A stretch of DNA of 39,496 nt from NCBI RefSeq assembly GCF_049965695.1, contig NZ_JBMFWB010000017.1, positions 1 through 39,496 on the forward strand, in the 5' to 3' direction. Positions 8,141-14,662 of the stretch are shown piece by piece. This DNA comes from Athalassotoga sp049965695. GTDB lineage: Bacteria > Thermotogota > Thermotogae > Mesoaciditogales > Mesoaciditogaceae. The position numbers and the translations under genes are program-made. The number at the start of each line of letters is the position of its first letter. Position 1 is the stretch's first letter. The notes under the pieces were generated by a model. That model saw nothing but the letters and a program-made list of their open reading frames with translations. It was not told the DNA's origin and searched no databases.

Positions 8141-9044
8141 AACTGGAAATTTTTGTTTCTTCTGGTTTTCTTTCGATCTTTGTAGCCTTTCTAACTTCCC
8201 ATACCAAACTTCCCACTCCGATGACCAAAACGACCATTATGACAAGTACAAACTCTATGCCAAGGCTATGTAAGTTGTGAATATGAAGCGGTGTGAGTAT
8301 TTGAAAATCTGCTATTGATGGGAAAAGTAATCCAAATATTCCGGCTGCAACAAAAGTGATACCTCCCCATAATAAAGTTCTTCCGGCCGTTAAACTTGAT
8401 AATTTTGATGCCATTTGCGGTGAAAGTTTTAAGTGTTTGGTTAAAGCACCGAAAGATAATCCGGCAAATGCCTGAACAGTTGTCGTTCCAATACCGAAGA
8501 AGAAGCCGGGTACCCATCCGAGATACATGTTTGGCATTGAAGGAGCGAGGACTGTGTAGATTATGAGTGCAAATGCTCCAAAGCCAAAACCGGCTATGAA
8601 TCCATGAATTATCGCCATTTTTGGTGTTGGCGCTTGAACGTCTGGATATTCACCCTTAAGCGCCGCTGCATGGTGAGATCTGTCTATCTTTCCAAAATGT
8701 ATGTGAAATGCATTTTTAAACTTGAAAACATACATACCGCCGAGTGCCATGGCAGTCCCAACTATTACGTATATTATGTAATTGAAATATGGCAGATCAA
8801 ATACCTTTGAAAGTGCAAAATAAGAGACCTCGCTCATCAAAGCACGCTGGACTGTAAAACTCAACGAGAAAATCAAACCGACTATAAGACCTTTTTTTGC
8901 AGAGTAACTTCCAACGGCATAACTAAAAGTTATCGGCCAGGTGTGTTCATCAGGAGTTATTCCATGAACTATTCCCAGGAGATAAGAAGTTAATATAACC
9001 ATTCCAACAGACATTCCTGCCGATGGAGACCACAAATTTATCAT
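8139..9044 (-). CDS. Predicted Ni/Co-type metal permease (membrane protein), Fur-linked
   Basis: 301 aa with about seven hydrophobic segments and a central His-rich cytoplasmic-type stretch (around 115-130, HIHFGKIDRSHH). The first membrane segment carries HGITPDEH (His27, Asp32, Glu33, His34), resembling the HX4DH metal motif of NiCoT, RcnA and UreH-type transporters. The TM-loop-TM layout with GFGFGA and GIGTTT segments also fits that superfamily. It follows a fur-type gene by 5 nt and is presumably transcribed with it, which supports a role in moving a metal ion (Ni, Co, Mn or Zn). Direction and metal cannot be decided. A TauE/SafE-like exporter is the main alternative. Confidence 0.65.
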   Translation of the reverse strand: MINLWSPSAGMSVGMVILTSYLLGIVHGITPDEHTWPITFSYAVGSYSAKKGLIVGLIFSLSFTVQRALMSEVSYFALSKVFDLPYFNYIIYVIVGTAMALGGMYVFKFKNAFHIHFGKIDRSHHAAALKGEYPDVQAPTPKMAIIHGFIAGFGFGAFALIIYTVLAPSMPNMYLGWVPGFFFGIGTTTVQAFAGLSFGALTKHLKLSPQMASKLSSLTAGRTLLWGGITFVAAGIFGLLFPSIADFQILTPLHIHNLHSLGIEFVLVIMVVLVIGVGSLVWEVRKATKIERKPEETKISS

Positions 9045-9049
9045 TCATT

Positions 9050-9469
9050 TCACCCTTTCAATTTTTGACAATCTTCACAAATTCCAAAAAAATCAAGTTG
9101 ATGACTTTGTACTTTAAAACCTTCTATTTTGACGTTTTTAACAGGACAATCAAATACATCTTCTACTTTGAGACATTTGAGACATATAAGATGATGATGG
9201 TGATAAGGAGGACAAAAAATGTATCTTAATTCTCCTTCTATCGAATAACTTCTGGCAAGATTCATTTCCATAAGAAAGTTCACCATTCTATAAATAGTTG
9301 TAAGTCCCACTTTGACACCTTTTTTTGAAATGTCATCAAAGAGTTCTTTGGGAGTACGAAGATGATGTTCGAGAATGAAAAACTCAAGTGCCTCTTTCCT
9401 CGGTTCTGTCATGCGCATTCCTTTTTGATGGAGTTTTTCACTTACCATTCCAACCATTTCGTCTTTCAT
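9050..9469 (-). CDS. Fur-family metal-dependent repressor
   Basis: 139 aa, typical for Fur, Zur or PerR. The winged helix covers about 10-85, with the recognition helix around GLTTIYRMVNFL (55-66). A His cluster HHHH (90-93) forms the regulatory metal site, and two CxxC pairs (Cys96/Cys99 and Cys131/Cys134) form the structural zinc site. SD GAGGTG precedes the ATG. The 25-bp palindrome at 9479-9503 just upstream is a likely autoregulatory operator. The metal sensed is not evident. The linked Ni/Co-type permease makes a Nur-like role possible, but PerR- or Zur-like roles are not excluded. Confidence 0.9.
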   Translation of the reverse strand: MKDEMVGMVSEKLHQKGMRMTEPRKEALEFFILEHHLRTPKELFDDISKKGVKVGLTTIYRMVNFLMEMNLARSYSIEGELRYIFCPPYHHHHLICLKCLKVEDVFDCPVKNVKIEGFKVQSHQLDFFGICEDCQKLKG

Positions 9470-9478
9470 GTCACACCT

Positions 9479-9503
9479 CTTATAGAAAATAATTTTCTAT
9501 AAG
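9479..9503. promoter_or_regulatory. Fur-box-like operator, perfect 25-bp palindrome
   Basis: CTTATAGAAAAT-A-ATTTTCTATAAG is fully symmetric. It begins one base downstream of the -10 element (9504-9509) of the fur-type gene, so a bound repressor would cover the transcription start. AT-rich dyads of this kind resemble Fur/PerR boxes. Confidence 0.7.
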
Positions 9504-9532
9504 ATTATAGCATATCTTTCCCAATAAAACAA
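9504..9532 (-). promoter_or_regulatory. Sigma-A promoter of the fur-permease operon
   Basis: On the minus strand: -35 TTGTTT (9527-9532), 17-nt spacer, -10 TATAAT (9504-9509). Confidence 0.65.
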
Positions 9533-9535
9533 AAA

Positions 9536-9557
9536 AATTCCGTTTTTTCACGGAATT
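9536..9557 (-). terminator. Intrinsic terminator of the rpsB-tRNA operon
   Basis: Minus-strand hairpin AATTCCG / CGGAATT with an 8-nt loop, followed by a run of T (the A run at 9531-9537 on the plus strand). It lies one base beyond the CCA end of tRNA-Ser and overlaps the -35 region of the fur-type gene. Confidence 0.8.
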
Positions 9558-9558
9558 A

Positions 9559-9645
9559 TGGCGGAGGCGCTGGGATTCGAACCCAGAAGGTGCGGAGCAC
9601 CACCGGTTTTCGAGACCGGCCCCTTAGCCATTCGGGCACGCCTCC
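9559..9645 (-). tRNA. tRNA-Ser (anticodon CGA)
   Basis: 87 nt including an encoded CCA. Acceptor GGAGGCG pairs with CGCCTCC, discriminator G73. The anticodon stem CCGGT/ACCGG carries loop CTCGAAA, giving anticodon CGA (plus-strand 9610-9612). A long variable arm follows the anticodon stem, as expected for a class II serine tRNA, and the T-loop reads GGTTCGAATCC. Confidence 0.97.
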
Positions 9646-9660
9646 AAAATTAATTCAAGA

Positions 9661-9736
9661 TGGTGTGCCTGGCGGGAATTGAACCCGCAGCCTTTGGATC
9701 CGGAGTCCAACGCTCTATCCGTTAAGCTACAGGCAC
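9661..9736 (-). tRNA. tRNA-Arg (anticodon CCG)
   Basis: 76 nt including an encoded CCA. Acceptor GTGCCTG pairs with CAGGCAC, discriminator A. The anticodon stem TTGGA/TCCAA holds loop CTCCGGA, so the anticodon is CCG (plus-strand 9701-9703), reading the Arg codon CGG. Only 10 nt separate it from the rpsB stop and 15 nt from tRNA-Ser, with no promoter between. Confidence 0.97.
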
Positions 9737-9746
9737 ACTCGATCTA

Positions 9747-10565
9747 TCAATAATTTATCTCTTCAGCATTTTCGTTACTCATATCTGGGCTTGGTTCTTC
9801 TTCGAATTCCTCGTTTGCATTTTCTTCATTGACAATTTCTGTTTCAGAACTTTCCGCGCTTTCTTCTTCAATCGGACTGCGTCCTTCTTTGCCTTCGAGG
9901 TACGCGTCAGCTATTCTTGAAGTTATCAATTTAATTGCACGAATCGCATCATCGTTTCCTGGAATTATGTAATCAACGTCGTCCGGATCGCAATTTGTAT
10001 CTGCAATGCTCACTATTGGTATGTTGAGTATGTGTGCTTCTTCGACGGCGTTATATTCTCTCTTGGGATCAACCACGTAAAGCGCATCTGGGATTTTTTT
10101 CATGTCTTTAATTCCATCGAAATATTTTCTGAGACGTTCAAGTTCTTTACGAGTTGAATTTGATTCTTTTACGGGTAGTTTGTCAATATCTCCTGCTTTT
10201 TCCATTTCCTCAAGTTCCTGAAGCCTTTTTATTCTTCCGGTTATAGTTGAAAAGTTTGTCAAAAGACCGCCTATCCACCTTTTACTTATGTAAAAGGCTC
10301 CGCATCTCTTGGCCTCTTCTTCTATCGTTTGAGCACCTTGATGCTTTGTGCAAACGAAAAGTAGAGTCTTGTTCTGCTTCCCAAGATCGACGACAAAATC
10401 GTAAGCCCTGTCAAGGAGATTTGAAGTTTTTTGGAGATCGATTATGTATATGCCTTTTCTCGCGGCATAAACATAAGGTCTCATCTTGGGATTCCATCGT
10501 TTTGTTTGATGACCGAAATGCACGCCGGCCTCCAACAATTGTTTCATTTTGATTCTTTCTGCCAC
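9747..10565 (-). CDS. rpsB: Small ribosomal subunit protein uS2
   Basis: 272 aa from the GTG at 10565, which has SD GGAGGTG 4 nt upstream and gives the normal N-terminus (AERIKMKQLLEAGVHFGHQ). An upstream in-frame ATG at 10631 would add an untypical leader. Hallmarks include KRWNPKMRPYVY, KRWIGGLLTNF and PDALYVVDPKREYNAVEEA. A Glu/Ser/Asn-rich acidic tail of about 45 residues extends beyond the conserved core. uS2 joins the 30S subunit late and supports uS1 binding. The usual partner tsf does not follow; two tRNA genes do. Confidence 0.97.
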   Translation of the reverse strand: MAERIKMKQLLEAGVHFGHQTKRWNPKMRPYVYAARKGIYIIDLQKTSNLLDRAYDFVVDLGKQNKTLLFVCTKHQGAQTIEEEAKRCGAFYISKRWIGGLLTNFSTITGRIKRLQELEEMEKAGDIDKLPVKESNSTRKELERLRKYFDGIKDMKKIPDALYVVDPKREYNAVEEAHILNIPIVSIADTNCDPDDVDYIIPGNDDAIRAIKLITSRIADAYLEGKEGRSPIEEESAESSETEIVNEENANEEFEEEPSPDMSNENAEEINY

Positions 10566-10667
10566 AATACACCTCCGAATGGTTTTAACCTCCACAACCG
10601 TCATTTCTTTTGAAGACCTTAAAAAAGGCACCTTTCAAAAGATCGGGCTGTGTGCGTTTTACGTCAA

Positions 10668-10696
10668 ATTATATCACATTGTACTTAGTTTGTCTA
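10668..10696 (-). promoter_or_regulatory. Sigma-A promoter of rpsB
   Basis: Minus strand: -35 TAGACA (10691-10696), 17-nt spacer, -10 TATAAT (10668-10673). It leaves a leader of roughly 95 nt before the GTG, long enough for a structured autoregulatory leader, although I did not identify one. Confidence 0.7.
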
Positions 10697-10722
10697 TGAC
10701 TTCATCTATTGTGGACTATTTA

Positions 10723-10731
10723 TGTTATAAT
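10723..10731 (+). promoter_or_regulatory. Extended -10 promoter of the Rrf2 operon
   Basis: TGT-TATAAT (10723-10731) is an extended -10 with no convincing -35. SD GAGGTGA (10737-10743) follows. It diverges from the rpsB promoter about 30 bp away. Confidence 0.55.
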
Positions 10732-10747
10732 AAGACGAGGTGATTGA

Positions 10748-11194
10748 ATGCTCGATCTTTCAACAAAAAGTTCTTATGCCACGCGTGCCGTGTACGAATT
10801 GTCCCGTGCATGGAATCGTGGCGTTGAAAAGTTAACGCTTAAAGAAATAGTTTCAAAACAGGATGTTCCCCTTGATTACATGGAAAAATTGCTTTTCCAA
10901 CTTAAAAGAGGCGGAATCGTAATCACTATACGAGGAAAAAACGGTGGTTATGCCCTTGCAAAGAGTCCTTCTGAAATAAAAATATCTGACATAACGACGT
11001 TGATGGAAAATCCTGTCAAAAGGTTGAATTGTCTTGTAAAAGAAAATTCTAAAAAGTGCGATATTTTTGATTATTGCATGATAAAATATGTCTGGAATGA
11101 CGCTTACGTCGCGATGAACAAAGCCCTATCTAAATATACCTTTCAGGATCTCGTCGATATGGAAAGCAAATACGCCGCCCAAGTAAAGTCATGA
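10748..11194 (+). CDS. Rrf2-family transcriptional regulator
   Basis: 148 aa. The N-terminal winged helix begins LSTKSSYATRAVYEL and includes the family wing RGKNGGYALAKSP (62-74). Cys95, Cys104 and Cys110 (NCL...KKCDIFDYC) lie where IscR, NsrR and RirA ligate an Fe-S cluster, so redox or Fe-S sensing is likely; the fourth ligand cannot be named. It is first in an operon with an unknown protein and rubredoxin, which supports an oxidative or iron stress role. The end overlaps the next start by 4 nt. Autoregulation is likely but no operator was identified. Confidence 0.9.
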   Translation: MLDLSTKSSYATRAVYELSRAWNRGVEKLTLKEIVSKQDVPLDYMEKLLFQLKRGGIVITIRGKNGGYALAKSPSEIKISDITTLMENPVKRLNCLVKENSKKCDIFDYCMIKYVWNDAYVAMNKALSKYTFQDLVDMESKYAAQVKS

Positions 11195-11631
11195 AAGATC
11201 TTTTGATAGACAAAAGCCAGGACTTTTTCTTGATTCTTGAAAAAGAAAAATCAGAGTGGCCTGCCTTTTATTTTGAATATGTTAAAAATGCACCGTACAT
11301 CTTTTCAAATTACCATCGTATTTTCAACTTGGATGAAGAAGCCATAAAAAAAAGAATCCTTTCTTTTGAAAGAAGATTTTTGGATAAGGTTTTTCAATCT
11401 TTACCTGAAATAGGCCCTTACAAGTACGAAGTTGCGCGTGCCATAGTTTCAAAGGCCGAGAGCATGGATTTAGCCATTTCGGACTTCCATTTTTATATAG
11501 TCGGTGGACTTGATTTTGATCCCGTTACTGTCATCGATGAACAAAACACTTTAATAGATGTACTTGCCTTATACAGGGTGGGCTTTGAAAATTTAGAAGA
11601 TCTGTGCGTTAAAATTAGCATGAGGAGATGA
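11191..11631 (+). CDS. Conserved-looking hypothetical protein in the Rrf2-rubredoxin operon
   Basis: 146 aa, ATG overlapping the Rrf2 stop by 4 nt. It is soluble, with no signal peptide, no membrane segment and essentially no metal-binding cysteines until Cys140. It is predicted mostly helical in the first 90 residues (for example DEEAIKKRILSFERRFLDKVF), followed by a short beta-like part (FHFYIVGGLDFDPVTVID). I do not recognise a family. Its placement between a Cys-bearing Rrf2 regulator and rubredoxin suggests a role in redox or Fe-S homeostasis; that is inference from context only. Confidence 0.75.
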   Translation: MKDLLIDKSQDFFLILEKEKSEWPAFYFEYVKNAPYIFSNYHRIFNLDEEAIKKRILSFERRFLDKVFQSLPEIGPYKYEVARAIVSKAESMDLAISDFHFYIVGGLDFDPVTVIDEQNTLIDVLALYRVGFENLEDLCVKISMRR

Positions 11632-11636
11632 TTTAA

Positions 11637-11810
11637 ATGGCGGAAGACGCAAAAAAGTACGTTTGTACGGTGTGCGGTTACGTTTACGATCCCGAAAAAG
11701 GAGATCCGGATAACGGCGTTAAAGCAGGAACTCCATTTTCAAAATTGCCAGACGATTGGGTATGTCCAGATTGTGGCGCGCCGAAGGATGCTTTTGATCC
11801 AATAGAATGA
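11637..11810 (+). CDS. Rubredoxin
   Basis: 57 aa. The Fe(Cys)4 site is complete: CTVCGYVYDP (Cys10, Cys13) and CPDCGAPKDAF (Cys43, Cys46), with the conserved GDPDNGVKAGTPF and LPDDWVC segments. Rubredoxins pass single electrons, in anaerobes often to superoxide reductase, rubrerythrin or flavodiiron proteins. It starts 5 nt after the preceding stop with SD GAGGAG, and tandem terminators follow. A rubrerythrin-like protein encoded at 17016-17489 is a possible acceptor, though not adjacent. Confidence 0.97.
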   Translation: MAEDAKKYVCTVCGYVYDPEKGDPDNGVKAGTPFSKLPDDWVCPDCGAPKDAFDPIE

Positions 11811-11814
11811 CATA

Positions 11815-11844
11815 CCCCCACCACTTATAGAAGTGGGGGCTTTA
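11815..11844 (+). terminator. First intrinsic terminator after rubredoxin
   Basis: CCCCCAC (from 11816) pairs with GTGGGGG (about 11833-11839) around an 11-nt loop, followed by a weak T-rich tract. It is the weaker of two tandem hairpins. Confidence 0.6.
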
Positions 11845-11849
11845 AAATT

Positions 11850-11882
11850 AAAACAACTCCACTTAAAGTGGAGTTGTTTTTT
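11850..11882. terminator. Strong intrinsic terminator between rubredoxin and htrA
   Basis: A near-continuous dyad of 15 bp per arm (11850-11864 and 11866-11880), centred on A11865 and built on AACAACTCCACTT and its complement, followed by a T run to 11882. A-rich sequence on the other side suits convergent termination of the minus-strand htrA as well. Confidence 0.85.
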
Positions 11883-11898
11883 GGGAGGGATTGGAAGA

Positions 11899-13326
11899 TC
11901 ACTTGCTAAATATCGTCAGCATTTCCATTCCTTGAGAATAAACAACCATCGTAAGTGTTCCTCCAGAAGGAATTGATTCGTAAACTTTCTGAAAGTCTTG
12001 AACCGATGTTATTTGTTGGTTATTCAATGATGTTATTACATCTCCGACTTCAAGGCCTGCCATGTTTGCGTTGCTGTTAGGTGTAACTGAAGTGACAACA
12101 ACGCCTGTTACGTTTGACGGTATAGAATACTGATTTACGTAAGTACTCGTTATGTTGGCAACTGTAAAACCGTTAGCGTTGTACACGTTGGTGTTCTGGA
12201 AAACGGTTTCGGATGAAAGTTTGACGTTAAAGGTCATGTATTGACCGTTTCTGTAAACTTTTAGACTCACGGTATCACCTGGGGCATATTCACTTATAAC
12301 GCTTACAAGTTTATCTGCTCCGGTTATCTTAATTCCATTGGCTTCGACTATGACATCTTTTATCTTCAGACCGGCCTGTGCCGCTCCGGAATCAGGATAA
12401 ACGCTAACGACAAGAGCACCTGAGTCTATTTTTATTCCAAGATTTTGCGCAAGAGCAGGGGTTAGATCGGTGATCTGAATTCCGAGATAACCTGGGCCTT
12501 TGCCCTGAATAAGACGGTTAATAAGTGTTTTGACCGTATCTATCGGTATCGCAAAACCTATGCCCTGACCTTGAGAAGATGATATTATGGCCGTGTTTAT
12601 GCCTATAACTCTTCCGTGGATATCAACAAGAGGACCGCCACTGTTGCCCGGGTTTATAGGTGCGTCTGTTTGTATCATGTTGTAATAATATCCGGTATAG
12701 CCGGTACCTGAAGCATTGGGTTTTGGCACCTTCCTGTTTATAGCACTTACTATTCCAGATGTAACCGTGTAATCAAGTCCAAAGGGATTTCCTATCGCCA
12801 CAACGTATTCCCCGACTTCCAGGTCATTCGAATTTCCAAGCACTGCTGTGGGGAAAGATGTGCCGGCAGGCGCTTCGATCTTAACAACCGCAAGATCATT
12901 CGTCGGATCTCCGCCGATAACTTTTCCGGTGTAAGTTTTGCCGCTCAAAAGTGTAACTTCAACCGTTTGTGCATTTCCGACAACATGATAATTTGTCACA
13001 ACATATCCTTCAGAATTGAATATTATGCCCGATCCAAGATCGGCTATTTGCTGTTGTTGAGAAGGTGGTGGTGTAACTCCAAAAAATTGTCTGAAGAATG
13101 GATCAAGCGGATTTGACGTTGCGATCGTCTGGGTCGCAACAATTCTTACAACTGCAGGAGAAACGGCCTTAGCAACCGTTATGACCGGACTTTCGATGTT
13201 TGGATTGAGGTATCCATACGGAGCCGTTGCAGGACTCGAAAGTGCCGTGGTGTCAGTTGCAAAAGCAAAAACTCCTACCATGGCAAGTACCATCATCATC
13301 ACGATTAGAACTTTAAACCTTTTCAC
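11899..13326 (-). CDS. HtrA/DegP-type periplasmic serine protease
   Basis: 475 aa from the GTG at 13326, which has SD AGGAGGTG at 7-nt spacing; an upstream ATG at 13356 lacks such a site. An N-terminal signal or anchor (residues 5-24) is followed by a trypsin-like domain with catalytic His114 (TNYHVV), Asp144 (PTNDLAV) and Ser229 (PGNSGGPL). Two PDZ domains follow: about 285-375, and the last 90 residues (VTSVTPNSNANMAGLEVGD). It degrades or refolds damaged envelope proteins. It is last in a minus-strand run after the HAD phosphatase, with a 58-nt gap that may hold its own promoter. Confidence 0.96.
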   Translation of the reverse strand: MKRFKVLIVMMMVLAMVGVFAFATDTTALSSPATAPYGYLNPNIESPVITVAKAVSPAVVRIVATQTIATSNPLDPFFRQFFGVTPPPSQQQQIADLGSGIIFNSEGYVVTNYHVVGNAQTVEVTLLSGKTYTGKVIGGDPTNDLAVVKIEAPAGTSFPTAVLGNSNDLEVGEYVVAIGNPFGLDYTVTSGIVSAINRKVPKPNASGTGYTGYYYNMIQTDAPINPGNSGGPLVDIHGRVIGINTAIISSSQGQGIGFAIPIDTVKTLINRLIQGKGPGYLGIQITDLTPALAQNLGIKIDSGALVVSVYPDSGAAQAGLKIKDVIVEANGIKITGADKLVSVISEYAPGDTVSLKVYRNGQYMTFNVKLSSETVFQNTNVYNANGFTVANITSTYVNQYSIPSNVTGVVVTSVTPNSNANMAGLEVGDVITSLNNQQITSVQDFQKVYESIPSGGTLTMVVYSQGMEMLTIFSK

Positions 13327-13358
13327 AGATAAGCACCTCCTGAAATCTTTTTTCAATT

Positions 13359-13388
13359 TTTAGACTCAGAAGGAACTGACATGTTCAA
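13359..13388 (-). promoter_or_regulatory. Possible htrA promoter
   Basis: Minus strand: -35 TTGAAC (13383-13388, overlapping the HAD stop), 18-nt spacer, -10-like TCTAAA (13359-13364). The -10 matches only four of six positions, so this is a weak call. Confidence 0.3.
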
Positions 13389-14215
13389 ATTGAAAGTATG
13401 TATTCTTTTATCGCTTTCGCAACACCATCTTCATCATTTGAAGATGTTATGTACTTTGCGACATTTATCAATTCAACGGGTGTGTAATCGTTGCCCATAA
13501 CGATTGGGTGCCCCACAATTTTCAAAGCCTCAAGATCGTTGTAATTATCGCCTATAAATGCAGATTCTTCACGGGACATGCCGAATTTCTTTAGAAGAAA
13601 GTCAAGTGCTTTTTCCTTACCGCAACCGGGGCCAAAAAATTCAACAAAGCCTTCGTTATCTGGAAAAAGCGTGCTTAGCACCATCGTGAATTCCGAACAG
13701 TCCATTTCTTTTTCGATCGTCTTTATTTTGTTGAAATCTCCGACGACCGCAACTTCGCCGATCTCTTCGCCTATGCATGCAAAGATGTTCGGAACTTTGA
13801 TCATTCTGTAGGCATTTCTTTCGAAATAAGATTTGTAACTTGACGGCGATGGTATCTCCTCTTCATAAACCATGTCAGGGGTTTCGGTAAAATGTGTAAA
13901 CAGTACGGAAAAGAGATCGTATTTTTTGGCAAAGTACACTATCTTTGAAGCACAAGCGTAAGAAAGTGTTACCTTTTTTATCGTTCGGTGTGTTTTTATG
14001 GTCGAAATAAATGCGCCGTTTTGGAAGACACCCGGTATATCCGATGATATGGCTCCAAAGTACTCTTCAGAGGCCACAAAAGATCTGCCTGTGAAGATCG
14101 TCACATGAATTCCGGATTTTTCGAGTTTTTCGAGTGCTTTCAAATTCTCTTCGGATATTTTCTTATCAGAATCAAGCAAAGTACCATCAAGATCGATGCC
14201 GACGAATTTTATCAT
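13385..14215 (-). CDS. Cof-type HAD-IIB phosphatase
   Basis: 276 aa. Motif I DLDGTL has nucleophile Asp8 and acid/base Asp10; motif II is TGR (Thr42); motif III is Lys200 (GCGKEKALDFL); motif IV is GDNYND (Asp223, Asp227). The IIB cap lies between about 85 and 195. Cof-type enzymes dephosphorylate sugar phosphates, FMN, PLP and similar compounds; the substrate here is unknown. The start overlaps the rpiB end by 4 nt, so a sugar phosphate is plausible. Confidence 0.92.
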   Translation of the reverse strand: MIKFVGIDLDGTLLDSDKKISEENLKALEKLEKSGIHVTIFTGRSFVASEEYFGAISSDIPGVFQNGAFISTIKTHRTIKKVTLSYACASKIVYFAKKYDLFSVLFTHFTETPDMVYEEEIPSPSSYKSYFERNAYRMIKVPNIFACIGEEIGEVAVVGDFNKIKTIEKEMDCSEFTMVLSTLFPDNEGFVEFFGPGCGKEKALDFLLKKFGMSREESAFIGDNYNDLEALKIVGHPIVMGNDYTPVELINVAKYITSSNDEDGVAKAIKEYILSI

Positions 14216-14649
14216 TTTTCAAAATCCTTTATCTCATTCAGCCTTCTTTCATGACGGCCACCTTCAAAGTTCGTTGAAAAAAATGTATCGATGGTCTCAT
14301 CGGCCAAAGTGGGTCCCATAAGTCTTCCAGCCATGACAAGTACGTTCGCGTTGTTGTGCATCCTCGCGTATTTTGCCATCGTAGGGTACAGGCACAGCGC
14401 AGCGTAGATACCTTCGAATTTATTTGCGGTTATGGACATTCCGAGGCCTGTACCGCATATCAATATGCCATAATCTGCTTTTTTGTTTTTCAAGTCATCT
14501 ACGACTTTTTTTGCAAAAACAGGGTAATCGACCGATTCGGTTGAATATGTGCCTTCATCCACAAATTCTATACCCTTCGATTCAAGATATTTTTTCACAT
14601 GTTCCTTCAATTCGAAACCTGCATGATCGCTTCCAAGAGATATTTTCAC
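14212..14649 (-). CDS. rpiB: Ribose-5-phosphate isomerase B
   Basis: 145 aa from the GTG at 14649 with SD AAGGATG; an ATG three codons earlier (14658) is an alternative. RpiB/LacAB fold: SDHAG (Asp8, His9), active-site ICGTGLGMSI with Cys65, His98 (RMHNNAN), and GGRHERR near the C-terminus. It interconverts ribose 5-phosphate and ribulose 5-phosphate in the non-oxidative pentose phosphate pathway; the transketolase at 29522-31441 acts in the same pathway. It lies in a tight operon between an ABC permease and a HAD phosphatase. Confidence 0.95.
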   Translation of the reverse strand: MKISLGSDHAGFELKEHVKKYLESKGIEFVDEGTYSTESVDYPVFAKKVVDDLKNKKADYGILICGTGLGMSITANKFEGIYAALCLYPTMAKYARMHNNANVLVMAGRLMGPTLADETIDTFFSTNFEGGRHERRLNEIKDFEK

Positions 14650-14662
14650 TCTAATCATCCTT

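Noticed and set aside
10566..10667. Structured riboswitch or S2 leader upstream of rpsB
   Set aside because: The leader is long enough, but only short, unconvincing stems were found and no known leader motif was recognised.
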